A stretch of DNA of 64,000 bases, from contig CANJRL010000001.1 in NCBI GenBank assembly GCA_947476675.1, positions 22,028 to 86,027 of the forward strand. The letters run 5' to 3'. This stretch comes from Phycisphaerales bacterium. GTDB taxonomy: Bacteria; Planctomycetota; Phycisphaerae; Phycisphaerales; UBA1924. Shown here one piece after another: positions 8,937-17,299 of the stretch. Position numbers and translations under genes: made by a program. The notes under the pieces are model-generated. The model ran no database searches, was not told where the DNA came from, and saw only the letters and a list, made by a program, of their open reading frames with translations. Each line of letters begins with the position of its first letter. Positions within the stretch are counted from its first letter, which is position 1.

Positions 8937-10352
8937 ATGAACGGCATGCAACGGTTCATGCGGGTGCTGGCATCGGCGGCGGCGGTTCTGATTCTGGCGG
9001 TTGCGGCGCCGGCGCCTTCGATCGCGCAGGCTCCGGCGCCGGCCGGGGCGGCCGAGACTGCCGCCACCAAGGATGTCCTCACGTTCAAGAACGGGCGTGT
9101 GGTGGAGGGCAAGATCCTCGAGATGACCGCGTCCGAGGTGAAGATCGAGGTGATCAGCGGCACGCTTCGAGCGGTCACGACGTACCCGAGGGCGGAGATC
9201 CTCACGATCGAGCGCGATGTGCCGGTGGCCAAGCCCGAGGCCGGCGCCGCCTCGGCTGCGAAGGCCGGCTCCGCGAAGGCCGCGCAGGGCAAGGAGCCGG
9301 CGAAGAAGGCGAGCGAGGGGGCGGCGAAGGTGGCGTTGATCACGCTGAAGGGCGAGTTCGGGCGGGACGTGTCGCTGACGCCGATCAAGCGGGCGCTGGA
9401 GGACGCGGTGGCGTCCGATCCGGACGTGATCGTGATCAAGATGGACGCGACGCAGGACGAGCGCTACGGGTTCGACGGGCTGTTCGTGGCGGAGCGGATG
9501 CTGGCGCCGTTCGAGGAGACGATCCGGAGCGGGAAGCGGGTGGTGTTCTGGATCAAGCGGGCGATGGTGGGCGCCGCCTTCCTGCCGTTCGTGAGCAAGG
9601 AGATCTACTTCCTGCCTGAGGGCCGGATGGGCGGGATCGGCACGCTGCAGGATTTCGACCTCGGCGACAAGCGGGTGAACGAGAAGCAGATCTCGCTGCG
9701 TCTGGGGCACGCCGAGGGGATCGCGATCCAGGGCGGGTACGACCCGGCGCTGATCAAGCCGATGGCCCGCAAGGGCGGTTGGCTGGCGGTGAACTTCCGG
9801 GGCGGCAAGCCGGAGTACATGGCGGCGAAGCCGACGGACGAGCAGGTCAAGGAGGGCTGGATCGTCCTGGTTGACGACGGGGAGGGGCCGAACAAGGACA
9901 CGGACGAGCAGATCGTGCGCGGCAAGGCGAACGACGTCCTGAACTTCGACGCGGACATGGCGCTGCGGCTCAACGTGTCGAAGGGGACGGCGGAGGACCT
10001 GGACAAGCTGGTCTTCCTGCTGGGCCTGGGGTCCGAGCACACGCTCCTGGAGACCAAGGGCCAGAAGGCGCTGGACGACTGGTCGAAGAACACGCGGGAT
10101 GCGCTGGACGAGATCCGGCGGCTGCGCGACCGCATCCAGGGCTTCCAGCAGAAGCAGGGCGAGGACCCCAAGACCGCGCTGGGGCGGCGGGCGTCGATCC
10201 TCCGCGAGATGCGCTCGATCCTCACCGCGTACGAGGAGGTCTTCGATCCGGAGGGCCAGCAGCGGGCCCAGATCGACGAGAGCCTTGAACAGATCAAGCA
10301 GCAGATCGCGGAGATCTCGAAGCGCGAGCGTGGGCAGAAGAAGCAGCGATGA
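8937..10352 (+). CDS. Secreted ClpP/NfeD-fold protein, probably without protease activity (first of a tandem pair)
   Basis: The 471-residue protein has a signal peptide (about residues 1-30, ending SIAQA) and then a small beta domain (LTFKNGRVVEGKILEMTASEVKIEV) seen in many exported planctomycete proteins. An Ala/Lys-rich linker leads to a ClpP/NfeD-like crotonase-fold domain (about 135-370). The segment where related enzymes carry the catalytic serine reads AMVGAAFLPF here, with G212 in the serine position, and the region of the expected lysine reads GIAIQGGYDP. The C-terminal 90 residues are a charged helical region. A purine-rich site (GAAAGG) directly precedes the ATG. The next gene is a paralogue with the serine kept, so the two may act together, this one as a non-catalytic partner. 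Substrates are unknown. Confidence 0.75.
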   Translation: MNGMQRFMRVLASAAAVLILAVAAPAPSIAQAPAPAGAAETAATKDVLTFKNGRVVEGKILEMTASEVKIEVISGTLRAVTTYPRAEILTIERDVPVAKPEAGAASAAKAGSAKAAQGKEPAKKASEGAAKVALITLKGEFGRDVSLTPIKRALEDAVASDPDVIVIKMDATQDERYGFDGLFVAERMLAPFEETIRSGKRVVFWIKRAMVGAAFLPFVSKEIYFLPEGRMGGIGTLQDFDLGDKRVNEKQISLRLGHAEGIAIQGGYDPALIKPMARKGGWLAVNFRGGKPEYMAAKPTDEQVKEGWIVLVDDGEGPNKDTDEQIVRGKANDVLNFDADMALRLNVSKGTAEDLDKLVFLLGLGSEHTLLETKGQKALDDWSKNTRDALDEIRRLRDRIQGFQQKQGEDPKTALGRRASILREMRSILTAYEEVFDPEGQQRAQIDESLEQIKQQIAEISKRERGQKKQR

Positions 10353-10405
10353 GGCCCTGAGTGGCATCGGTGATACAGGGCCGACCCGGCCCGGGAGCAG
10401 GATCG

Positions 10406-11758
10406 ATGGCGCGTGCCGAGCAAGGCGTGTGGAAGCGGGCGGCGGCGGTGGTGGTCGCGGCGATGGCCCTGCTGGGAGGCTGGGCGTCGTCCTTCGCGGC
10501 GGACCGGCTGACGCTCAAGGACGGGCGGGTGCTCGAGGGGCGCATCCAGCGCGAGGAGAAGGACTTTGTCTACCTCGTGGTGAAGATCGGCTCTCTGGAG
10601 AAGGTGGAGCTGGTGCTCCGCGAGCAGATCGAGAAGATCGAGCGGGAGGCGGAGAAGGCCGCGCCGGCGGGGAAGCCGGACGCGAAGCCCTCGGACAAGG
10701 GCGCGCCGGCGGCGTCCGGCCGCGAGGGGGAGAAGGCGAAGCCGGCGGACGCCGCCAAGCCTTCGGGGAGCGCGACGCGGATCGCGTTCATCCCGCTGGG
10801 CGATCCGCCGCTGGACATGGTGGGGATCTACATGAGCGCCGGGGCGCTGCGCGAGTCGCTCAAGCGGCTGGAGCCGGAGAGCCCGGACATCGTGGTGCTG
10901 CAGATCAACTCGGGCGGCGGCATCGCGGACGAGGTGCAGAAGCTCTCGGACGTGATCGAGAAGGAGATGAAGCCCAAGTTCCGGACGGTGGCGTGGATCC
11001 AGTCGGCGATCTCCGCGGCGGCGATGACGGCGATCACGGCGAACGAGATCTACTTCATGCCCAAGGGGAACCTGGGCGCCGCGACGATGTTCAGCATGAC
11101 GGGCGCGCGGCAGGCCAAGGCCGCCGAGGGCCGCTCCCTGGAGGAGATCCTGTTCGTCATGGAGAAGATCAGCAAGCGCGGCGGCTACGACCCGCTGCTG
11201 ATGCGGGCGATGCAGGTGGAGACGGAGCTCTCGGCCGACATCGACGCGGACGGCGCGGTGCGGTGGCGGAACGACCTGGGCGGGCGGTACAAGGTGTCGG
11301 ACGGGAAGGGCATCCTCACGCTGAACTCGCAGGACGCGATGCGGTACAAGTTCGCCAAGGGCGTCGCGGACACCAAGGCGGACCTGGCGAAGTTGCTGGT
11401 GGGCGACGCCGAGTGGGTGGAGGTCGGGAAGTCGGCGGCGGACTACCAGGCGGAGTACCGGGAGGCGACGCACCAGTCCGAGCTGACGCTCAACCGGTTG
11501 TTCCGCGACCTGCAGCAGGCGATCAACAAGGCGGTGCAGAACCTGCAGAACGTCGAGGAGCGCAGCAAGGCGGTCGGCCAGGCGCGGCGGGTGCTCGGAG
11601 AACTCAGGTCGATCGCGCAGCGCTCGCCCGGGCTCCGCGAGTACCGTCTGCCCGACCGGCTCTTCAAGGGTCTCGAAGAGGCGCTGCGCCGCATCCAGGC
11701 GGGCGAGCAGGTGGATGTGAACAAGATCCTTGCCGAAGCGATGAGCGAGGAGCCCTGA
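10406..11758 (+). CDS. Secreted ClpP/NfeD-fold putative serine protease (second of a tandem pair)
   Basis: The same layout as the gene before it: signal peptide, beta domain (LTLKDGRVLEGRIQ), Lys/Ala/Pro linker, ClpP/NfeD-like domain, and helical tail; 450 residues from the ATG at 10406. A GTG 15 codons upstream is also in frame, but the ATG follows a purine-rich GGGAGCAGGA site and gives a clean signal peptide (AAVVVAAMALLGGWASSFAA). The oxyanion-type glycine motif QINSGGGIADE and the serine segment QSAISAAAMTAI (S203) are intact. The possible base lysine lies in EKISKRGGYDP. NfeD-type proteases cut hydrophobic C-termini of membrane proteins; whether this one does so is inference. It begins about 50 bases after its paralogue and ends before a terminator. 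Confidence 0.77.
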   Translation: MARAEQGVWKRAAAVVVAAMALLGGWASSFAADRLTLKDGRVLEGRIQREEKDFVYLVVKIGSLEKVELVLREQIEKIEREAEKAAPAGKPDAKPSDKGAPAASGREGEKAKPADAAKPSGSATRIAFIPLGDPPLDMVGIYMSAGALRESLKRLEPESPDIVVLQINSGGGIADEVQKLSDVIEKEMKPKFRTVAWIQSAISAAAMTAITANEIYFMPKGNLGAATMFSMTGARQAKAAEGRSLEEILFVMEKISKRGGYDPLLMRAMQVETELSADIDADGAVRWRNDLGGRYKVSDGKGILTLNSQDAMRYKFAKGVADTKADLAKLLVGDAEWVEVGKSAADYQAEYREATHQSELTLNRLFRDLQQAINKAVQNLQNVEERSKAVGQARRVLGELRSIAQRSPGLREYRLPDRLFKGLEEALRRIQAGEQVDVNKILAEAMSEEP

Positions 11759-11791
11759 GCGCTCGCCCCGCGGACCGCCCTTGATCGCTCG

Positions 11792-11813
11792 GCCCGCGTG
11801 CCGGGCGTTTTTT
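11792..11813 (+). terminator. Rho-independent terminator after the ClpP-like pair
   Basis: A short GC stem (GCCCG at 11792-11796, CGGGC at 11802-11806) is followed by six T (11808-11813). It lies 33 bases after the second paralogue's stop and before the peptidase gene. Confidence 0.75.
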
Positions 11814-11835
11814 CTGCGCCCCGTATGATCGGTCG

Positions 11836-13551
11836 ATGAGCATCGAGGGCAAGGGCGGGTACGTTCCGGCGGGGCTGGACGCGACGGACTGGGAGGCGGT
11901 TGCGCCGCTGGCCCGGGGGCTGGCCGAGCGGGAGGTCGCGGATGCCTCGGCGTTGCGGTCGTGGCTGGAGGACCGCTCGGAGTTCGAGGCGGCGTGCTCG
12001 GAGGCCGAGGCGGACCTGTACATCGCGATGACCTGCCGCACGGACGACGAGGCGACGGTCGGGGCGTACACGAGGTTCGTGGAGACGATCCCGCCTCGGC
12101 TGCGGCCGATCGACCAGGCGCTGGATGTGAAGCAGTGCGGGCTGATCGACCGGCTGGGCGGGGCGGGCGCGGGCGAGCGGCTGCACGTTCTGGACCGGGA
12201 TGCGCGGGCCGGGGTGGAGATCTACCGGGACGCGAACGTGCCGCTGTTCACGGAATTGACTCTGCTCGGCCAGAGGTACGACCGGATCAGCGGCGAGCAG
12301 ACGGTGGTGTTCGACGGGGCGGAGCGGACGCTGGCGCAGATGTCGCGGTACCTCGAATCGCCGGACCGGGCGGTGCGGGAGAGCGCGTGGCGGGCGTCGG
12401 CGGAGCGGCGGCTGCGGGACCGCGAGGCGCTGGACGGGCTCTACGACGAGATCCTGGGCGTGCGCGACAGGGTGGCGAAGCACGCGGGGTTCGCGTCGTT
12501 CCGCGACTACGCCTTCCGGGAGAAGCGGAGGTTCGATTACGGGGTGCGCGAGTGCGAGGCGTTCCACGACGCGTGCGAGCGGGTGGCGGCGCCGGCGGCG
12601 CGGCGGCTGGATGAGCGGCGGGCGCGGGCGCTGGGCGTCGGGGGGCTGAGGCCCTGGGATCTGTCGGTGGACGTGAAGGGCCGCGAGCCGCTGCGGCCGT
12701 TCGCGAGCGCGGAGGATCTGGTCGAGAAGTGCGGTCGGGTATTCCGTCGTCTGGACGGGGAGTTGGCGGCGCGGTTCGAGTCGCTGCGCGAGGGGGGGTG
12801 CCTGGACCTGGACAGCCGCAAGGGCAAGGCGCCGGGCGGGTACCAATACATGCGCGACCGCTCGCGGAGGCCGTTCATCTTCATGAACGCGGCCGGGCTG
12901 CACCGGGACGTTCGGACGATGGTGCACGAGGCGGGGCACGCGTTCCATTCGCTGCTGTGCGCCGGGGAGCCCCTGGTGCGGTACCGGCACTCGCCGATCG
13001 AGTTCGCGGAGGTGGCGTCGATGGCGATGGAGATGCTGACGATGCCGTACTGGGGCGAGTTCTACGCGGACGAGGCGGAGGCGGCGCGGGCGCGGCGGGA
13101 GCAGATGGAGAGCGTGCTGGGGCTCTTGCCCTGGGTGGCGACGGTCGACGCGTTCCAGCACTGGGCGCACCGGATGGTGGGGCACACGCGCGAGGAGAGG
13201 CGGACGTTCTGGCTGGGGCTGGATGAGCGGTTCGGGAGGCGGATCGATTGGGAGGGGCTGGGCGAGGCGCGGGGGAGCGCGTGGCAGCGCCAGCCCCACT
13301 TGTTCACCTCGCCGTTCTACTACATCGAGTACGGCATCGCGCAGCTGGGGGCGCTGCAGCTGTGGCTGGTGTCGAAGGAGCGGGGCGAGGCGGAGGCGGT
13401 GGAGCGGTACAAGGCTGGGCTGCGGCTGGGCGGGAGCCGGCCCCTGCCAGAGTTGTTCGCGGCGGCGGGGCTGCGATTCGAATTTGGCGCTGACGTGGTG
13501 TCGCGGCTGGTGGAGCGTGTGGAGCGCGAGGTCGAGGCGTTGCCGGATTGA
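11836..13551 (+). CDS. M3-family oligoendopeptidase (PepF-like)
   Basis: The 571-residue protein carries the zinc metalloprotease motif HEAGHAFHS with the ligands H364 and H368, and the third ligand region EFAEVASMAMEMLTMPYW downstream. The N-terminal part is helical, as in M3B oligoendopeptidases, which cut short peptides in the cytoplasm. No signal peptide is seen. The length fits the family (about 560-600). It follows a terminator, and the decarboxylase gene begins 13 bases after its stop, so both may be one transcript. Assignment to PepF rather than another M3 member rests on length and the general helix pattern only. Confidence 0.88.
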   Translation: MSIEGKGGYVPAGLDATDWEAVAPLARGLAEREVADASALRSWLEDRSEFEAACSEAEADLYIAMTCRTDDEATVGAYTRFVETIPPRLRPIDQALDVKQCGLIDRLGGAGAGERLHVLDRDARAGVEIYRDANVPLFTELTLLGQRYDRISGEQTVVFDGAERTLAQMSRYLESPDRAVRESAWRASAERRLRDREALDGLYDEILGVRDRVAKHAGFASFRDYAFREKRRFDYGVRECEAFHDACERVAAPAARRLDERRARALGVGGLRPWDLSVDVKGREPLRPFASAEDLVEKCGRVFRRLDGELAARFESLREGGCLDLDSRKGKAPGGYQYMRDRSRRPFIFMNAAGLHRDVRTMVHEAGHAFHSLLCAGEPLVRYRHSPIEFAEVASMAMEMLTMPYWGEFYADEAEAARARREQMESVLGLLPWVATVDAFQHWAHRMVGHTREERRTFWLGLDERFGRRIDWEGLGEARGSAWQRQPHLFTSPFYYIEYGIAQLGALQLWLVSKERGEAEAVERYKAGLRLGGSRPLPELFAAAGLRFEFGADVVSRLVERVEREVEALPD

Positions 13552-13564
13552 GAGGGAGGGCGTG

Positions 13565-15142
13565 ATGGAGCGGGGCGTCGGGCACATGTCGGCCGAGGAG
13601 TTCCGCGAGGTTGGTCGGCGGGTGATCGACTGGGTTGCGGACTGGATGGAGCGGAGCCGCGAAGGCCGGGCGGGGCCGGTGCTGTCGCGGGTGAAGCCGG
13701 GGGAGATCGCGGCGATGCTTCCGGAGCGGGGGCCGGAGCGGGGCGAGGGGTGGGATGCGCTGCTGGCGGACCTGGAGCGCGTGGTTGCGCCGGGGGTGAC
13801 GAACTGGCAGAGCCCGCAGTTCTACGGCTACTTCCCCTGCAACGCGACGGGCCCGGCGATCCTGGCGGAGATCGTGAGCGCGGGGCTCAACGGGCAGGGG
13901 ATGCTGTGGTCGACCTCGCCGGCGTACACGGAGATCGAGACGAGGGCGATGGACTGGCTGGGGGAGTTGATCGGGCTGCCGGGGAAGTTCGCGTCGTCGA
14001 CGGGCGTGGGCGCGGGGGTGATCCAGGGGACGGCGAGCGAGGCGGCGCTGGTGTGCATCGTGGCGGCGCGGGAGCGGGCGATGCGTGTGGGGGTTGCGTC
14101 CCCTCACCCGGCGGCTGCGCCGCCACCCTCTCCCGAGAGGGGAGAGGGGGCAGGAGCCCCTCACCCTTCCCTCTCCCGTGGGGAGAGGGGTGGGAGAGAG
14201 CAAGGCGAAGGAGGAGGCCGGCTCCGGCTGGAAGAGATGACGGCGTACTGCTCCTCGCAGGCGCATTCGTCGATCGCGAAGGATTGCCGCATCGCGGGGC
14301 TCCCCCGGGAGAACCTGCGGCTCGTGGAGGTGGATGATCGGCTGCGGATGCGGGCCGATGCGCTGTCGCGTCGGGTGGCGGAGGATCGGGCGGCGGGGCT
14401 GATGCCGTTCTTCGTGTGCGCGACGGTGGGGACGACGTCGTCGGGGGCGGTGGACCCGGTGGCGGAGGTCGGCGCGGTGGCGCGGCGGGAGGGGATGTGG
14501 CTGCACGTGGACGCGGCGTGGGCGGGTGCGGCGTGCGTGTGCCCGGAGCATCGGGGTTTGCTCTCGGGGGTGGACTTGGCGGACTCGTTCAACTTCAACC
14601 CCCACAAGTGGCTGCTGACGAACTTTGACTGTTCGGCGCTGTGGGTGGCGGACAGGCGGGACCTGATCGATGCGCTGTCGATCACGCCGGAGTATCTGCG
14701 GAACGCGGCGAGCGAGAGCGGCGCGGTGATCGACTACCGGGACTGGCAGGCGCCCCTGGGCCGGAGGTTCCGGGCGCTCAAGTTGTGGTGGGTGATGCGG
14801 CGCTACGGCGCGGACGGGCTGCGGGCGCACATCCGGGCGCACGTGCGGTGCGGGGAGGTGTTCGAGTCGCTGGTCCGCGGGGATGAGCGGTTCGAGATGG
14901 GGGCTGAGCGGAGCCTGAGCCTGGTGTGCTTTCGGCTGCGCGCGGGGGACGAGGCGACCAGGCGGCTGCACGAGCGGCTGAACGCGTCGGGCCGGATGTT
15001 CCTCTCGCACACGGTGCTTCCCTCGGCGGGGGGCGGCCCGGGGCGGTACACGCTGCGGATGGCGATCGGCGGGGTGTGGACGGCGGAGGAGCACGTGCGT
15101 GCGGCGTGGGGATGGATCGCGGAGGAGGCCGGGCGCGCATGA
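13565..15142 (+). CDS. PLP-dependent aromatic L-amino-acid decarboxylase family protein with in-frame repeat insertion
   Basis: From the ATG at 13565 the protein has 525 residues. Family blocks are present: NWQSPQFYGYFPCNATGPAI, QGTASEAALVCIVAARERAM, AYCSSQAHSSIAKDCRIAG, HVDAAWAGAACVCPEH and the PLP lysine K348 in FNFNPHKWLLTNFDCSALWV. These enzymes remove CO2 from aromatic amino acids such as tryptophan, tyrosine or DOPA; substrate cannot be predicted here. Residues about 178-218, between the AARERAM helix and the AYCSSQAHSS strand, are coded by a double-hairpin repeat found twice elsewhere in the window, giving a low-complexity Pro/Arg/Gly-rich loop. The frame remains open through it. The frame is open upstream of 13565 as well, but that part overlaps the peptidase gene. 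Confidence 0.87.
   Translation: MERGVGHMSAEEFREVGRRVIDWVADWMERSREGRAGPVLSRVKPGEIAAMLPERGPERGEGWDALLADLERVVAPGVTNWQSPQFYGYFPCNATGPAILAEIVSAGLNGQGMLWSTSPAYTEIETRAMDWLGELIGLPGKFASSTGVGAGVIQGTASEAALVCIVAARERAMRVGVASPHPAAAPPPSPERGEGAGAPHPSLSRGERGGREQGEGGGRLRLEEMTAYCSSQAHSSIAKDCRIAGLPRENLRLVEVDDRLRMRADALSRRVAEDRAAGLMPFFVCATVGTTSSGAVDPVAEVGAVARREGMWLHVDAAWAGAACVCPEHRGLLSGVDLADSFNFNPHKWLLTNFDCSALWVADRRDLIDALSITPEYLRNAASESGAVIDYRDWQAPLGRRFRALKLWWVMRRYGADGLRAHIRAHVRCGEVFESLVRGDERFEMGAERSLSLVCFRLRAGDEATRRLHERLNASGRMFLSHTVLPSAGGGPGRYTLRMAIGGVWTAEEHVRAAWGWIAEEAGRA
14099..14192 (+). repeat. Dispersed double-hairpin repeat, copy 1 (inside the decarboxylase gene)
   Basis: The core begins CCCTCACCCGGCGGC and holds two stems: GGCGGC/GCCGCC (14110-14124) and a CCCTCTCCC...GGGGAGAGGG stem (about 14127-14150). 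A second, shorter unit (CCTCACCCTTCCCTCTCCC...GGGGAGAGGG) follows at about 14159-14190. The same sequence pattern recurs at 21217-21270 and 43623-43674 in intergenic DNA. Here it keeps the reading frame of the decarboxylase. Confidence 0.88.
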
Positions 15143-15211
15143 CGCAAGACCCCCGCGCGGGTGAGCGCGCGGAGGTCGAGCGGGGTCGCGAGATATTCGG
15201 AGCCGCGGGCC

Positions 15212-16003
15212 TTAGTCGATGCTGTGGATGTTCAGGGCGTAGAACTTGAGGCCGGGGTCGTAGAGCAGTTGCCAGGAGAACTTGCCGGGCAGTTGCGCGA
15301 GGAGGGCCTTGAGGGTCTCGCGGGCGTTGGCGTTCTCGGCGCGGAGGTCGACGGCGGCCTTGGCGAACAGGTTGACGGGGAAGGTGCCGGGGACGACGGT
15401 GACGCCGGTGGCCTTGGTGACGGAGTCGCAGAGGGCTTCGAGGCCGGAGACGGCGGGGCCGCTGACGCGGGCGAGGGTGATGTTGGCGTCGAGGACGGGG
15501 GCGACCGGGGCGCTGATTCCGGCCTCGTTGGTGATGCTGGAGGGGATGAGGTGGATCATGGGGCCGCTGCGGACGGCGCGGAATCCTCCGGCGTTGCCCG
15601 CGGCGAGGTGGGCGTCGAGCATCGCCTGGAGGGTGTCGGCGTCGGAGATCGGCTTGCCGGTGGCGCGGCTGGCCTGGTAGGCGAAGTTGAGGGCGCCGCC
15701 CTTGGGGATCCAGAGGGCGGGGACATGCTCGGCGGGGACGTTCTCGAAGCCGCGGCGGACTTCGGCGCCGACGTTCTTGAGATCGGCGGGGTTGGCGTAG
15801 GCGGGGTCTTCGTAGGAGATGAGCGTGCCGTGGCGCTGCTCGAGTTCCATCGCGGCGGCGGCGAGGGGGCGGGGGTCGTTGATGCGGATGTTCAGGGTGC
15901 GGACGTCGTCGTTGTTGGGCTCGGCCTGGGGGTTGGCCTGCTGCGCCGCGGCGGAAGCGGCGGCGAGGGCGATGGCGGCAAGGGAAAGGATGGAGCGGTT
16001 CAT
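15212..16003 (-). CDS. Secreted protein of unknown function
   Basis: The 263-residue protein has a signal peptide (MNRSILSLAAIALAAASAAA, cut before QQANPQ). The remainder has no recognised enzyme motif. Residues 35-60 (LNIRINDPRPLAAAAMELEQ followed by GTLISYEDPAYAN) resemble the small alpha/beta domains (STN-like) seen in front of secretin and TonB proteins, but the match is weak. A ribosome site (CAGGAGAG) precedes the ATG. It faces the decarboxylase gene tail to tail with 69 bases between. Downstream on the same strand is nothing; upstream lies a dockerin protein also on the minus strand, 67 bases away. Function is not assigned. Confidence 0.7.
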   Translation of the reverse strand: MNRSILSLAAIALAAASAAAQQANPQAEPNNDDVRTLNIRINDPRPLAAAAMELEQRHGTLISYEDPAYANPADLKNVGAEVRRGFENVPAEHVPALWIPKGGALNFAYQASRATGKPISDADTLQAMLDAHLAAGNAGGFRAVRSGPMIHLIPSSITNEAGISAPVAPVLDANITLARVSGPAVSGLEALCDSVTKATGVTVVPGTFPVNLFAKAAVDLRAENANARETLKALLAQLPGKFSWQLLYDPGLKFYALNIHSID

Positions 16004-16070
16004 CGGGGTGCTCTCCTGAGCGTTGGATGCGTGGGGTGTGGGCGGGGGTTGCGGGTATTGGGGGGTAGGG

Positions 16071-17069
16071 TCAGGGCCAGACGCGGTTCTGGGTGGTTCC
16101 GGAGCGGGTGCTGGAGACCTGGGTGGCGGTCATGCCGCAGCCCAGGGTGTTGGTCTGGTAGCGCTCCTCGCCGGCGGGGCAATCGATGACCATGCGCTGG
16201 GGGAAGGAGGTGGAGCAGGGGACGCGCATCTGGGCGCGGTAGTAGGTGACGGCGGTGCCGAACCATCCGACGTTGTCTTCGCCCCAGAGGTTGGCGGCGC
16301 CGACGGCCCAGGTGCCGCCGGTGATGGCGGTGAAGGCGGCGAAGTTGGAGCCGTTGAACCAGCAGGAGTCGGGCCCGCCGCCGCCGGGGTCGCGCTCGGT
16401 GACGGAGCGGCCGGTGAAGTTGACGTTGGCGGGGGTGAGGGTGCCGTTCCACCGTCCGACGGAGGTGGTGTTGCCGGCGGCGCCCCATCCGACCCAGGCG
16501 TTGGTTTCGCCGGTGGGGATGACGCAGACGCGTGCGGCGGCGGCGGCGACGGCGCCGCCCTGGCCGGTGGCGTTCAGCGTGACGGTGCTGGGCGCGGTGG
16601 CGTCGCTGGGGATCTGGGCGAAGACCTGCGCTCCGATGACCAGGGATTGGCCGCCGTTGAGGGTCCAGCCGCCGTTGGCCGGGGTGATGAAGAGGGCGGA
16701 GGGGCCGGCGGACTTGGCGATGGTGTAGTTGCCGGTCTGGGCGAGGGAGGGCATCTGGTTGATGACGGTCGCCTGGAAGGCAACGGCCTGGCCGGCGACG
16801 ACGACCACGTCGGCGCTCGAGAGTTGGGCGCCGACGGCCCAGCAGGTGCGGCCGAAGTTCGAGAGCACGGTGTTGAGGTCGGCGAAGTTGTAGAGCGTGC
16901 CGAAGTTGCTGAGGACGCGGTTGAGGTCGGTGAAGTTGACGACGCGGTCGCTCGAGAAATCGCCCGGGCACGGGGGCGGCGGGGTCGGGGTGGTCGGGGC
17001 GGCGTGGGCGGCGAGCGAGGCGCAGAGCCCTGCGGCGAGCGCTGCGAGCGTGCGGGGGCGGGAACTCAT
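16071..17069 (-). CDS. Secreted protein with N-terminal dockerin-type repeat
   Basis: From the ATG at 17069 (GGAGAA ribosome site eight bases upstream) the protein has 332 residues. A signal peptide (about 1-23, ending AAHA) is followed by a Pro/Thr linker and CPGDFSSDRVVNFTDLNRVL (about 34-53), a dockerin-type EF-hand repeat; a second half repeat (FADLNTVLSNFG) lacks the calcium loop. The rest (about 75-332) is an Asn/Gly/Thr-rich beta protein with two Cys pairs near the end and no known catalytic motif. In the other dockerin proteins of this window the repeats are at the C-terminus; here they are next to the signal peptide. It is probably an exported, surface or matrix protein. Confidence 0.78.
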   Translation of the reverse strand: MSSRPRTLAALAAGLCASLAAHAAPTTPTPPPPCPGDFSSDRVVNFTDLNRVLSNFGTLYNFADLNTVLSNFGRTCWAVGAQLSSADVVVVAGQAVAFQATVINQMPSLAQTGNYTIAKSAGPSALFITPANGGWTLNGGQSLVIGAQVFAQIPSDATAPSTVTLNATGQGGAVAAAAARVCVIPTGETNAWVGWGAAGNTTSVGRWNGTLTPANVNFTGRSVTERDPGGGGPDSCWFNGSNFAAFTAITGGTWAVGAANLWGEDNVGWFGTAVTYYRAQMRVPCSTSFPQRMVIDCPAGEERYQTNTLGCGMTATQVSSTRSGTTQNRVWP

Positions 17070-17174
17070 GGCCGTTCTCCGAATTGGGGCGGGATGGCTG
17101 GGCGGCGCCTCTCTGCGCCCTTTTCTGCCCGTCTTCGCCCACAGCGGCGCCGACGGCCCAGCCCCCATGACCGA

Positions 17175-17194
17175 GAACAATCGTCCGATTGTTC
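17175..17194. promoter_or_regulatory. Perfect inverted repeat upstream of the dockerin gene
   Basis: Two 9-bp arms, GAACAATCG and CGATTGTTC, are separated by TC. The site lies 106 bases before the start of the dockerin gene (minus strand) and 106 bases after the rpoN stop. The arms are AT-rich in very GC-rich surroundings, which suits a protein-binding operator, though a hairpin in the leader RNA is also possible. Confidence 0.45.
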
Positions 17195-17253
17195 GGGGGC
17201 AAATGCACGCGGGAAGATGGAAAAAACTGTGAAACTGGCGCTCAACCCGTGGT

Positions 17254-17276
17254 CGCCCCGGGGGTTGGCCGGGGCG
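17254..17276 (-). terminator. Possible terminator hairpin after rpoN
   Basis: An 8-bp perfect stem (CGCCCCGG/CCGGGGCG) with a 7-base loop lies about 25 bases past the rpoN stop. A run of six T on the minus strand occurs about 28 bases further on, too far for a classical intrinsic terminator, so the hairpin may instead stabilise the 3' end. Confidence 0.4.
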
Positions 17277-17299
17277 AATTGGGAAGGACGGCCCCTCGG

